Assembly (NCBI GenBank): GCA_900708905.1
Contig: CAADRB010000022.1
Location: forward strand, 2,100,246 to 2,164,245
Length of the DNA: 64,000 nt
Direction: 5' to 3'
Source of the DNA: Hymenolepis diminuta
Lineage: Eukaryota > Platyhelminthes > Cestoda > Cyclophyllidea > Hymenolepididae
The notes beneath the pieces are model-generated. The model had not been told where the DNA came from. It worked only from the letters and a program-made list of their open reading frames with translations, and made no database searches. The position numbers were made by a program, and so were the translations under genes. Below are positions 24,701 to 39,700 of this stretch, piece by piece. Numbering within the stretch: position 1 is the stretch's first letter; each line of letters begins with the position of its first letter.

Positions 24701-27700
24701 CAGAGGAACTCTATAGAACATCAATTCATATATTTCACAAAAAGAACAGCGAAGCAAGTCTTCACTCAACACCATCAAGATATTATGGTCCCTAGTAAAT
24801 CCTACTTTAGTCTTAGTAGATTGTTGTTTTACTTTTGAAACAACAAAACAGTCCAATAAGGAGTAAAGGAAAGGGGATAAAGTGGAAACTTAGAATGAGG
24901 GCATACAAAGTCTTACTTTATATTACTTTTGAATACGAGTTATGCATTATTAATCTAACAGCCAGTTTACTACTTCATGCTCCTAAATTCTATTTTCATA
25001 GATCCCTGAGTCCGTACATGCCCACAACATTCATTTCTTATTGATCGGTTGAATAATTGTGCCTGTTTTTCTATGATTTAAATACTGAACATAACGAAAT
25101 ATCGAATATATTCCTTCTAATCTTATTTTATCTGACTATTCACATGCTTCAGACATAAGGAAAGTTTGTGATTTTGTTTAGGTTTAAAGTAATATACGAA
25201 GTTATTATGATAACTTAAATTCATTTTATGCATTCATAAAAATTATTCATTTTATGAACCATGAGTACCAAAGGTAGGTAGTTGGAAGCTAATCTGCAAG
25301 ATTAACAACTCTGCAAAATCCTTTTTCATAAGAATGACGAGAGAATAGAAGAACTAAATAAGAAATTCTCTCCCGAAAATACGAATTAAGTGCTATTTTG
25401 TGATTTCTTCTTCTAATGAAAATCGTTAAAAAGCAGAACAAATAAGAGATGTATAAATGCAAAGCCCATCATTATATCAATTTTTTCAACAATTACCACT
25501 TCTTTCAATCCTATCTACTAAGGGATAACCTTCCGAAAACATCAAGGAAAGTTATCAATGAAATAGGTAAAATAGCATATTTATTTTTACTGAATTACTT
25601 TATAAGTACTTTATAACAAAGGTTTTGGCGACAAAATAACTAGATTGATATTCCACTGCGTGACCATAGTGATGAGTGGCTGAATTCAGGCTAAATTAAT
25701 TGATATTACTGAGAGAAATTCACTCAGATATGGGTTTTGACTGAAACCTAGGGGATGGTGACCTCCGAAAAAAATTTTGTCCGTAATTAGCGATAGATGA
25801 TTAAAAGAGAAGAGAGATTGGTTTTTTTTTCAAACTTTGCATAAATTTCAAACATCTAATTACCCTTCTTTTAATTACCTACCTCAGTTTGCCAACTCTC
25901 TCTCCCTTCCTGTTGCCTCTTCAACTAAATGATGTACATGGAAGAAATAAGACAAATGATAAATAATGCCATTTTCAGCAAATAAATAGTAAAGCTTTCA
26001 AAGGTGTATTGATTTTACAAATTGACGCTTTTTCTAGTCTTTATTTGCAAACTCTGATGCAATTTGCTTTTAAGATACAAAGACGACAGCATATAGGTTT
26101 CGACTTATGTTAACAAAGAATCCCAATCTCGAAAAGAACGCGGGATGGAGACGAGCTTAGAAAGGTATCTGGAGAGAATTAAACTCAAATAACCAATCTG
26201 CTTGAGGTGACACCATCGATTAGACATGAGTGATAGTGCTCAATGGATAAAAACACGCACACACACACACACACACACATTCTCTAAATTTCTAGCCAAT
26301 AAATTGGAGTTGCTTCATAAGCAACTATATACCGTCCCGTACGTGCAAGTGCCTTAATTTATTTCAGTAATATGGATCTAGTATGCGTTATATCGCTGCC
26401 AAGACAAATCGAACTTCCATATCAAAGGGATACTGAGGTGGAAAAGTGGCATTACTTTATAAGTAGTCTAACGTGGGGGATATTGAGAAGTATCTTAACT
26501 CTTATTCAATCAATACTAAACACAACCTTTACAATCCACGCTGCATTTCTTTTATGAAAAGTTGTAAGATTAGTCAGCTTTTGCTATAAACAGTTAACAA
26601 ACGGCCATAAACAATTAAGGTAAATAAACGAAACGGCAATAACTTACGAGAACTTTGTGCATGTGAACACCGTAGAGAGCGAGCCGTTTGGCATTTGTGA
26701 GAAAGTTTCGATCGGCCATTTCGGGAGATTGGCCACTGTCAATGGGAAAAAAAATGAGATAAAAAGTTAATGGAATGATAAATAGGATGATGAATTACTC
26801 CCTTTTCTCTCCTCTTTCCCCTTCATCACTACGTCAAATAACGCCTGCGTGTGGGGAAGACGTTTAAAACTGAGAGATGATAGAGGAGGAGGGAATGTAA
26901 TCAGAAAATTCGGCATAGTGGCAAAAGATTCACCGAATTCAATTAATAAATTGTTTGGAAATAATGCTAATGTGACAGGGAGCATATAATTAAATTGAAC
27001 TGGATGAACAGAGGCGCCCATCTAAACGAGTGAATACCAATGCTAAATAAGATCTATACCGATGTTGAGTTAAAGTCACATATCTCTCAAATACTCATAA
27101 ATTGAGACATTTTAATTCGCCCATTAGACAAACTGAATGTACTACTTTATATCAGTAGCAAAAATGGAGATATCTTCATTCCACCCTAGCTGAAGGAAAG
27201 CTATAACGAAAAAATATTCCTATATCCTCATTGTCTATTCAAAAATTATAGGATGTTTGAGAATTAAAGTACGAGATAAATCACAGAGGCACAATCGATG
27301 GAAGTAAATAAGTTGCCATAACTAACGCAGTGGTTATTCATCATGCCATCTTAATTAAGGTGATGAATGAATGAATCAGCCATTGATCATGAAAATCGAT
27401 ATCTATTGCAAATTTCATTAAATTCAAACTAATAGAATCGCACTCAAATATTTCAAGTCAGAAAGGACTTGAATACAAAAAAACGAATGAAACTGTTTAC
27501 TTCTTAAGACTATCTTCGTAATTCACTTTACTCTCCCTTTTTTAAATTCAGTGATTTAGGTTTTCCCCCATCTAACTCAAATTAAATGGAATAAATAAGA
27601 TTACCATTAAGACAATCATAAGTCAACTAAAATCCAGACAAATAATTTACGACCTCTCCAAAGAATAAGAAAGAGTACTTCATCAATCATGACATCTACA

Positions 27701-30700
27701 AAACCCAGACTAGTAATTTATACCAATCAACTTCAAATCATGAAAAATGTGGCGAGGAGAAAAAATCAAACCACCTTCGTATCCGCAACAGGAAGAAGTT
27801 AAGACCTCTATCTAATCATATTACTAAATATAAAACTTCAAGCCAAATTAGTTACCAAATTTAGAAAATTGCCATGGAGAGATGAGATTGGTCATTCGGA
27901 CTGAATGACAAAGAGGAGCTAACTCGCTTTACAGCCAATTGGATTAGTCTTGAAGAATGAGGGTAGAGGGGAACAGGCGCAGCAATTTAAAAGTCCTTAC
28001 TGTTTGGTCATTTTAAAATTACCAGCCATGGATTTGTTTGGAATTGAATTATAATTAAATGTTCGAAAGCTCGTGTAAATTAAAAGAAGATCTATGGGAG
28101 GTACCCAATCAAATACACATAAGAAAAGTGGAAATAACATGCTACTGAAGAAAAGCAATTTTGAAAATGTCCTTTTATTGTAGAAACAACTTGCAGGGAT
28201 ATCAAACGAGTTATCATTCTGACAGATGACTAAGATTTATCCTTGTCGCTCTCATTTTCAAGATTGTCGATTAATAAGAGACTTTCAGAGTTCATGCATT
28301 TATTGATTGCATATAATGAGATTAGTCATCAGATATTCGATTTGGACAGGGAAATGTCCAACAACACAACAAATCACAAAAAGGAAATCAAATTAGGAGA
28401 TTTCGGTTCTGAAATTGACTATTTATACATGGCCTAGGTTTCTATAGCGTCTCTTTATGCTTAAGGCTTTCGTGGCTCGAGCATTTGGAGGTGCTCTGTT
28501 TCGTTAAAGGTCAGATTTAATGACGACTGAATAATTACTATATTAGATGTTAGGTTACGAGAGTGAAAGCTTGCAGTTCCATAATTCTGGATTTCAAATC
28601 TATCGAATGGCAGGTGAAAGCAGAAAACCAGAATTTTCATAATTCAAAGATTAAGCGTTTTGCCAATCTATAATTAGAACTACAAATTTGTCAGCCAGTA
28701 TAAAATCAAATCCACTCAGATCAAAAGCCAACTAATTCCCAATGATGGGTAATCTTTAATCTCAGTGGTGGTATTACCGAATTGGTCAACAAATGTAAAA
28801 TCGATTACTCTCGCTTGTTATTCCCTAAGCAAAATTAATCTCAAAAATATTTACAAATCGAATTGAAAAAGGAGGATATTTCGTTTTCATAATAATTTCA
28901 AAGTAAAAACAAAGACAACAACAACTTTATTTTCTCAATCAGGTATTATGCTAGCCTAAATCACCCGCCAATAGCAAAAGTAAACAATGACTGCTAGAAA
29001 ATTTCCTATTCCAACTTGCCAAAGGTTATTTCAAGAAAAAACAACCAGCAGATTCACTCAAAAATAAAAAAAATAAAAATTTCAATTCACAAATCACCAA
29101 TAAATTCTCGAAAGAGCTACTCTAGAAAAATATCCATCTACTTATCTAGTTAAGTACTGTCAAAATGTACTTTAATGGATGGGAGAAAATTATACGACCA
29201 TAGTTTTCGGTAAATAAGAAATTTGTTGCCAAAATATATACATATTTCAAACGAAGACTGTAAATCCCATTAAACGAAACAAACTTGTTTTCACAATCAG
29301 TGCATGTTAGCCTAAATCTGCGTCGAAAAGATAAACTCAACGATAAAAAGCGGAAAAATCCTCCATAATTTAAAAACGTTAGATAACTAGCCGCACTGTG
29401 AAATCACACAAAAACGAAGTCGGTTCCAAAAAAATAAGGGACTGAACCAAATCACAAACCGCCAGTGGATGTATAAATCATTTTACACTAGTAGAAGTTA
29501 AGTGGGCAATATTTACAAAGCAAAGCTGAACATACAAACTGTGCCACTTTTTGGCAAAATATTGCAACACAACAATGTTAAAACAGAAAGACGTGTGTGG
29601 AGTGCAGAAATTGTACACTGACGTAATGAGAGCGTTAGTCAGCATGATCAGTTATGATAACGAATTTGAACGTCATAAAGAAGGGCAGATTTTAAAGTCT
29701 AAACCACCGAAAGGGTAACTGAAATTGTATCATAAATGTGTTCTAGAAGAATAAGCAATAGAAGTCCAAGTCCGACTGTTAAGAGATCGTACTCTCACAA
29801 GTAATGCAACATTCAGAAACGCGTGGTGGTGAGTTCGTAGAATAGTTCTAGATAGGTCTCCGAGTGTTCGTAGCGGCGAATACTGATCTCAAGAAGTCAC
29901 CTCCACGAGAGACGACACAACCGATTAGAAATGACTGACGTTTAAAGGATAGCCACTTTGAATCAATAACTCTTAATAATTTCGTGTACCTCCAGACTAT
30001 CTTATCTATATAAGCGACTTAACTTATTTTAATAAGGAGCCAATGTGTCTAACTTTTCCCACTGTCATAATATCATAGTATCTTGCAGTTATATGTTTGT
30101 TTGTAACTCATGAAACGAAAAGAGATCATAATTCATAAGTGCACATCGATGAATTAGAACCAAGCAAATGAAAATGACACTGAGGTACTTTATCTTCCAA
30201 AAATAAATTTTCTGATTCAAAATGCATTTTGAATCACGTCGTGGTGATGAGAATTCAATATCACATCAAATAGAGGCCGTAACAAGTCCTCACTGGACGT
30301 AGATAAATCAGAGCTATTCTTACACGAGTTTATACTACCTCAATCATGTTTTATACGCGTAATTTGTCTGCAGCAGTAAGATTTTAACCATAGAAAGAAA
30401 TCAAATAGGTGCAAATGAGTTCTAGGAACGAATTCCATTACATAGTTTCAGTAGAGATTTTGTGAGATGGACTTTTAAATAGATTATTCCCGTTGAATTT
30501 TAATTTTGTAACATGTCACAAGATGACGTAACATTTCAGATAAAGTGATAAAATCTGCAAAACGAGAATGCTTGACTTGATAAATATCCGAAACGAAAAT
30601 TTTGTGAAGCTAAATATGAGACTTAATAATGTGAGCAACTTCGAAGAATTGAAAAAAAAACAAGAGACTTTACTTATCGACCACCAAATCCAATTAGCAT

Positions 30701-33700
30701 AACCTCTAAGTGAAACTATTACAAAGTAAAGTAAAATACTTTCACGACGAAGCGACGTTCTGGTAATTAAGATAAGGACAATCATAACTATAGAAGTTAA
30801 TTAACAGACGATAATGTAGCCATCGCCTTCTAGGTGCCAACGATTCTCACCACGAAGCAAGACATAAGGCAGGAGTCATATTAGGAAATAGAGAATAATA
30901 ACACAGCAACACTGGAAAGGAGAGTTCGTGTAGAAGATCATAAATACTAGATTACGCAAACTAGCAGTCGAACGGAAAGTTGAAATCCCTAATAACCTAA
31001 AAAATTTATTATGAGTAACTATATAATACTCACTCAATTGCTCGCAGATATTACTGTCAAATTAAATATAACATATTGAGAATTAAAGAAAATCTTTAAA
31101 TTCCTAATTTCGGATTCAGACACCTCCAAATTCTTTTCGGCGTATAAGAACTTAGAAATAACAACCATATATAAAAACACGAATCAGGAAAATTAAAAAA
31201 GCGAAAACTACTTAAAACATATCAAACAAGCAAAACCGTTGATTTGAAAAAGTACAGAGAAGAACTACACAAACCATTAGCATACCCGACAGCCAAAATT
31301 CAAACTTTCGTTTTTAATAATAGTTAAAACTGTTCGTTTAGAATTCAAACACAAACGCGGTTGATTTTTCACCTGTAAAATCATCGGAAAAGTGTATCAG
31401 CCGCCCTGCGGCAATGAGGGTGAGACAAATCCCAGCACTCAATTTTGTAAACTCGTGCAGTCTGAAGTGTTCGAGCCTTATTTTGCAATTAAGTTAATTA
31501 GAATTGATCCGTGAAATTGCACGTGAACGAAAAAGTGCGGTTATTGAAAAATCGGCATCCAGTGTAAGTATCTACTCAAACTCAATCAGAGCTCATTTTT
31601 GATCAAAAGTAAACTCAAGTATTTCAAATCGAGAGGAAATTAAAAATATATTGAAGTTCAAGAACCCTGTTTTCATATCCGAAAATTTCATCTCCAAATT
31701 GTAATCAGTTGTTCTATGATTTCGAAATCTGACGAAGAAATAGGCACATTGAGATGTTTATTTGACATCTGGCAGAAATAGGTTGGTAGAAACAGGCACT
31801 CCAATTTAGAAAAGTAGGGGCTTGAACAAGCGATCACTATCCTAGACTAGAAACTACCAACATACGCCATAGGTTGTCAATATAACTAGGGACAAACGCA
31901 AAGATCGCATAATTACTTCTAGCATTTCAAACAGGGAAGAAAAAGAAATCTTACATTTCGAAGAAGAAAGTGTCTGATGTAATGGCATTTGCTTAGAAAC
32001 ACAATTCATCAGTTCACTCCTGTTAAAAACAGTCAATACAAGTTCAAACACTATATTAACGATCGATCACATAAGTTAGTACTAAAAGACACTAAAATGA
32101 CCTTCTTCAGAAATAAAAGCTTCCAAAGAAGCATGATTAAACTTGCAAAGATCTCTAGATATTCGAATTCCAAGGTGAATAACAAGACATTTAAAGATGA
32201 CAGGATAGACAAGAGTATCTGAATTCGACCGCACGATTATTGAATATTTTGAATAGAGGTCTATGATATTTTCAATAAGCATACCCAACAATAGCAGCAT
32301 CACGACATGGTAAAAAAGATTTGGTGTCGGCAGTCATTACATTAATGACGATCCCTTTAATTGAGAAGAATCTTCTATTTTCAGTTAGTTCCACACTGTC
32401 TTGGATTTAGAACTCAGATTGGGTCCTAAGTACTCTCATTCTGCATATTTGATCCTTATTAACCACCTATCGAAACTAAGTTAAACAGATTAACGAGTAC
32501 AAATCTTCCACTGTACCGACTGATTAGACGTATTCAACACCTCTGCTATCCTCTGTTTTTGGGCAATTTATAACTACGTTCAAGTGATCCTGGTGAAAAC
32601 TCAAGACAACCTAGAGCTTTAATACAGAGACATTTTAGCAAAGAAGCTAACGGATGTTGATTACCATGATAGATATGTATAGCAAAGTGCATAACGAAAG
32701 CCCTTAGTTGGTATCTTGAACTTAAACCCCTTGATGGTTTAATAAAACCGTATGACAAATAAAACGAGAACTATTTGATCAAGAGAGTAGGCAATGAGAG
32801 GAAAAAAAGGAAAGAATGATGGCTAGAGTGGCAGTTTACTTACACTAAATATACAAATATATAGAAATGGATGATTTTATCAACACTTTCTATTAAAGGT
32901 ATGTACTTTTAACTTCCAGATAATAGAATACCTAATTCATGACAAACTGAGAAAATAAACTAATAATGAGACTTAGAACAAATAAGAGTCAAGGGATTAA
33001 TACAGTCAGATGGCAAATATAATGAGAACTATTTGTTCGGTAGAGGAAACAATGAGAAAAACAAAACAATGAAACATACTGATGAAGACGGTGGGTCTCA
33101 GCAATGCGGTAGAGCATTTCAGTGCTCTGGAGGTGGTTTGGAGCGAAGGGATGATCGCGGATGTAGGCAATGCCCTGATGACGTTGAGGGTCAAAATCGC
33201 CAGCATCCGACTGAACCACATAAGAGCCCAGGATTACGTAAGAGGTGAAGGAACAAGGGAGCCTAAAAGAGTAAGGAAGATTAATAAGTGTGATTCAATA
33301 GTGCGTAAAGAGATTCGCTAATTAAGATAATAGACAGTAATGCTAAATGCTACTCGAACGCGTGCAAACTCTACCAACATAAAGAAAATTCTCGTTGACG
33401 TAACAAACTTTTACAGAAGAAATTAGCAATGTAACCAATCTAAATTTTGCGAGAAAATGTAAGCTTCCTTATGAGCCTTCCTAAACCAAGGCGGCTCTGC
33501 TTATAATGAATGACCTTCAGAAAGAGGCATTGCAATTAAAAGCTGCGAAAAAGAGCACTGATATACAAGATAATCATTGAGTTTCACAGTCCTTGAAAAT
33601 TAATGTATTAGAAGCAGAAAGCCATATATTACTTTTTCCTATTCGTATCCCAGACACGATGTTGTCGATAAATGGACTTATTAAATAGTCTTACAGAAGT

Positions 33701-36700
33701 TACTTTTTACTCTCAGCAAAGTTAGAGAATGCTACCCGATTCTCTGTAATAATAAATAAGGAGACGTTCACGTGCGCTGGTAACACAGTGTTCAACGTTC
33801 ATTTTACGGTATTGGTACCCGCCAGTGTGCATTCGACGATGTAGATGTCCAGTTACACTGGTTGATTCTGGTTAGCACGAGAGGTAGCGAAATGTGAGTT
33901 GCTCATGAGAGGGATTCAATGAAATCTTCTCTATTCATATTACGTGCTGGCTGCATTCTTCATAAAAGGAATGGCCTACTGATAACTAGTACCTCTATTG
34001 ATAACAAGAATAGTGCCGTGGAAATCACGAGGTGATAAAATAGTATGAGTGTCTACCAGACAGAAGGATTGTGAGCCGTCGAATTGCATTCAATGATGAG
34101 AATAATCAGAATTAAAAAGAGAAAAGGGGCGGAATGTGAGTTCCTCATCAGAAAGGCTCCAGATGATTCTACTCCTCTACTTTTCCTTAATGAGCTTGTG
34201 AAGTATGCGCTGTTTAGAAACTGGACAATCTACATAAGGGCATAATTTAAAATAAACATAAATGTAGTCGGGTTTATAATAATGGTGAGATGTAAGCGCA
34301 TATAACGGAATCAAGTTTAAAAACAAACATCTTTTCTTAAAGGGAAAACCAAACATTAGACCTATTTAATAACTTTAATTTGTGAGAAAATTCATAAGGA
34401 AATCAATAAACTACATTATTAAATTAAGATTAAAAATAAACCTAGAGAAAAATACTCATTCATCACACACACTGACCTAAGCTGTGTCTGTCTTCATAAT
34501 TTTGTGGCGGAAACGAAGGAAATATTTTATTAATTTCTCAGTTTATGAGGTCATTCTCTATCGTCGTCATGCAAGAACAGGATGCTTACAATAAAGCCCT
34601 TTACAGAAACCAGTAAATACAACTATCAACGATCAGCTAAAGGTGTCACTTTGAGACTAGATAAACAGATTAGGCAGAGTAATGGCACTTTGAAAGCCTT
34701 GGATAGAGAGGGCAGTTTATAATAACGCATTAATTAAAAAGGTATATTATTTCCGTCTGTGTTCAAAGAACAAAGCTTAACTTCTCTGTGTTATTCCTAA
34801 GATATTTTTACTAAAATCATCCCAAAGCTTGACTGAAACTCCAAATATATATCCTTTCAAAATATCCAAAATGCTCTAGATCTTAAGGGAAAAGGGATAC
34901 AAATCTTGGTTTCAAGGTCGAACTCTTCAAATTTCGTTTTGCCCATCTTTCAGTGAATGTAATAGGTCGATAGCTCAATATCTCCTTGTCCAAATCGTAA
35001 TTTTCAATGAAATTTATTGATTAAATGGGCCAAACAAATTATTAGAAGGAAACAATCACATAGAGAATTTAGTACCGATAAGATAAATTAAAAATATGAA
35101 ACATTTTCTCCCATATGAGTGAAAAATAGATTCTGCCTCCGATAATTTATTCAAAAATCTGTTAACTCTCAGAACACCATGCAGAGGGAATGAATTCACT
35201 TTGCTAAAGAACGGAATCAATAACACAAAAAGAACCCCAGCCATTAGTTCCATTTCCAAGGAAAAGAAGAAAAAGTAATTATTTCCTTGCGTTTAATTGT
35301 GCCAAGTTAATTGGTTAGCTAAATAGATATTCAATAAACTGAGGACAGTTGAAAATCAATAATCCAATGAAGAAGGGTACAGTTACCCAAAAAGACTAGA
35401 GGACCAAATTTAATTAGCTTAAAATTAGTCCAGATGTCATTAGTAGTAGCTTAGTCATCAATACCACCAGCGCTAAACCAGCAGGAGTGAAGAAGAGGAA
35501 AATGCCATCCCCAATCCCTCTTACCAACTTTAATAACCCCATGTATAACCTGTCACTTCGAGCGCTGTTAGAAAAAAATGAAGATATAGCGCATGTTAAG
35601 GAATGAATGTACAACTTTGCTGACTAATTTAGAAGTCTACCAATATCCGCATCAGGTTTCCTTAACACACACAGTTCATGACGGTAGTGACGATCGAAAC
35701 TCAGCCAATATCACTTTTCAGAATGGGGTTAGATTAGCGTTTCAGGATCTAAAAATACCAGTTGATGTAAAACAAAATACAAAGAAACTCTTGACAGGAA
35801 GTAAAAACAAAACTCTAAGTCAACGTGAAAAATCAAATAAAAGCGCCACAATTGAAGAAACTTGTATAGCAAAAAGGCCTTTGTCCATTTTTGAAATTAC
35901 TGAAAACCGACGATTGAACAGGATCCATCTAGAAAATTTTATCTTCATATATTTGAATTCAACATGATTATAGCATAAAGAAAACAAGAAATAAAAACCT
36001 ACACCGAAAAGACGTTTATCAAAGATTCTTACTTCTTATAATTTGTTTACTTAATAGATAGTTTCAAGATTTAGTGAATTATTGTCCACAATATCCATTT
36101 CTTATTGACAGGATGCTCGAACTAATATAATGAATAAAGCAATCAAATGATTTCGGTATGTGATCAAGCAACACTTTTTACATGCCAATTCTTTCCAGGG
36201 AAATTAACCCATCTTGACGTATGTCCGGCTTTAAGTACGGATGGATGGATTATGCCACTCACCGACTCACAGAATTATTTCCTATTAATGAGATTTCAAG
36301 TTATTGTTTACGAATGATTATGGAAAGAAGAATGAGGCAGAGAATTTTATGGTCAACAGTCCACCAGATACAGTGATGGAATCAGACATCACTAGACATT
36401 GTAGTGAGTATAGAACACTAATATTCCGTAACTATGTAACATTTTTGTTTGCATCGAACAAAATTATCTTAACAAAATCGTCGTCCTATGACCATTCAGC
36501 GTCAAAAAATTATTTCTGTTGAGGTAATTGAATACAGATGAAATAGTGGACATGCAAGTCGGCCAAATTCGAGATCATAGGTTTGACACGTATTTTCAAT
36601 GATAAGTGATGGGGAATAATACCCACTCTCATGCTTGGAAACTATTATTTAATTGAGCACAAACACTCATAACCGGTAGCATTAAGCTGATGGGAGAGAT

Positions 36701-39700
36701 TATGAAAATTGTAGATGACCAGTCAATACTACCGAGTTTGGTCAAAGGGAAATTGCATATCAGAAAGAGAGCTTTTATCACTCAAAATCAGCATCTAAGC
36801 AGCTTTCTAACAGAGTTTTCAAGAAACGCTCTAAGGATACGGCAGCTAAAGAGATTATCGAACTGTAAAGAGCCAAATTCAAAATTTCCGATTCTTTAAA
36901 TCTTGAAAATTAGACAGTTTCATATCAAATTCCATAAAATCTCTCATTTTCGCGTTTGAGAAAAAACAAATAGAATAGAGAAAACAGAGAGGACGGTAAG
37001 GGTGACCCAAAGGTGGAACATGTGAAATTCACAGAAAAAGTAAACAGTGTCTGCCAAATACACTGACAGGTTGTTACGTAAATGATGTCCCACTAATTTG
37101 ATTCAGAGATTAAAATTCTGCAGCACTTGTTCTTTGTTCTGTAAATTTTGCAAATCAGGGTCAGTTGAATGACACCTGTTAGTATGTATCCAAACCTCAA
37201 AAGTAAACATATTTCAAGTCAGAAATTAAATAATCGAAACCCATCGATATACATCCAGTGCAATTGTGTTACTACGTCCCCTAATAAATTTGGAACGTTG
37301 GCCTACCAAATAGCATGAAATAGAAAACCGACAGTTTACGCCCACTGACTTGAAAGAGAAATTGCATAAATTAAAAATATAAAATTGAAATTTATACATT
37401 TAATAATGATAATTAATGATCTGTAATACGCGTAGAAAAAGAAAACATCAACAAATGCAACGAACAACAAGATTGGTCTAAATTGACTAGTATCCCCAGA
37501 AAAAATGATCGTCATATTTACCGAAACTTTAACTACAATTGTCTGCAAATTTATAAAATTGACACACAGTATACAAAATGGAGAACTGGATGCAAAACTT
37601 TAATGATAGTGAAGGAAAATTGGGTCTATTTTCTCCAGTTTATTACCCAGCTCAAACGTGTGTTGGCAATTTAAAATATCCGTTAAGGTTGTTTATCTGC
37701 TTCATCTAAATTCAACGTATTTCGCCCAAAAGTGAAAATAGACTAGATTATTTTATCAGATTTGAAGACGCCATTCGGTAACAGTTTAAAGCATCCAAAA
37801 ATATGACTTATAAAGTCTGAGTTTACAGTACAATGATGCTCTCTAAAACACAATACTACCGAAACCAAATCCCCAAATTTCCTTTCAAATAGCCATTTCC
37901 AACTGCCTTAATTGGTACTTTCCAATTCCACCTCATCCATCCTACTTTCCTATACTCTGACTTACCACCAAATAAGTCTCTTAGAGGAAAGATGACTGTG
38001 AAATTGACTCATCCGAACGCTGCAGATTCTGGTCAGTTTTTTCCCACCGAACAAGCTAAATCCACCAATCGAAATCGCTGGTTCTTTCTAAATCTGCTCA
38101 AACGGACGAATGAGAAGCCACCTGACTCATTGCCACGGCCGCACGCAACGCAAGCATGTGCGCAGCGCGTCACCCTCTCACATTGCCAAAAATTCATTTT
38201 AAAACTAACGTCACTCTATTCGTGTAAAATAAGAAGCCAATGGTCGATTGATCATATTGAAACCCGAAGATGGTCAAAAATTTTACAATAGAGGGGAGAA
38301 CTGAACCTATGAGCAAGTCTTCAGAGGAAAAATAATGTTTTGGCCAAAAAACGGTACCGAAATCCCGCCTACGAAATGAGTCGTTCTAAATCTGAGCATG
38401 GGCATAGACCGATTCTAAAATGTCTTGTTAAAAATTAAATCTCGAGCAAAAAAATCCATCGAATCAGTTCTTCTGCACAGTTTAACTATGGCCATCCACC
38501 TTTGGGATCCCATCCACCCAAAATAGGTACCTCTAAGTCTGCACATACGAACAGGTGGTTAAGGGAACTTCAAGTGAATGACAAAGAGGGATTCGGATAT
38601 AAAAAAAACAGGATTATAAATCCTACTACGAACTTCATTCCTCGCATCACCGAACATTAACCACAACTGAAAGGTGTGCGTAACAGAGAAATCATACGTG
38701 TGAACCCTTGGTATCCTTGAGTCTTCGCAAAAGAGAGATGAGAAGGCACTAGTGAATTGCTAACCTCAAGCCCAAAGATGTGCTACCAAATAGTTACTAA
38801 CAAGAATTATGTGAAAAGAGAGAATTCTACGGTCCAAGTTCTCAATAATAATAAAATTTGATTAAAAAGCGACAATCTGATGATTCTAGAGTTTAGATGA
38901 ATCAACATCCTCATGATTCTCTGGTTTTCCATTCTTTTCTAAATCCGTTAAACTCCCAAACATCTTACGGATTTTGCATGTTTAGATGTTTTATCATGAA
39001 AAATAAGTAAAAAGAATTTACTGTCCACTGAGGAGATTCTGTCGAACTTGCAGGCATAGGAAGTAGCGGGTCAGATCCTCGGCGATCGAATCAATATTGT
39101 AGGGGAAGAACTTCACTTGAAATTCAAAGAGCCAATTTTCTGAAACAGAGGAAGAACAAGAGTTAATGGTAAAAAAGCTCTTGCTTCAAGTTAAAATAAC
39201 CCACTAAAGGAGTGGCCACTTACTTCCAACTTGTTTTGCGACCTTCTTATCCATTTTCAACCAGCACTAAAACACACAAAAAGGAAGTAATAAACATCAT
39301 TGGCTTTAGTTTTAAGTTACGCATATCACTGTCTCAACAAAAGGGGATGAATAAGCATGAAGGTGAGCAGTGTGTTTACTGCTGCTCGCGAGATCGCGTC
39401 CTTAATGTAAACGGATCTCGTGTGTGGGATTAGATATAGTCGATGCAGTAACGGCAGAATATCTAGAATTGTACTGACCACAAGCGGCGAGAAATTACGC
39501 CTAAATCCAACTTTTGGAAATCGGTAAAAAGGATAAGAACTAACTCGCCTTTAAAAAGGTAAGACATTTTATCCAGTTATTGTGTATCTAAATCGTCCTT
39601 GAGACTGAAAGCAACTCAGAACCCAAATTTTGGAAAAGACATTACAGCCTTCAAAATATGATGTTTCGGAAGCGAAAAAGCTGTAAAACCTGTGTTTTTG

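Noticed and set aside
33781..34220. Two similar segments with aatgtgagttnctcat, considered as a tandem repeat
   Set aside because: The match is limited to about 20 bp and the rest does not align; probably chance or very old duplication.
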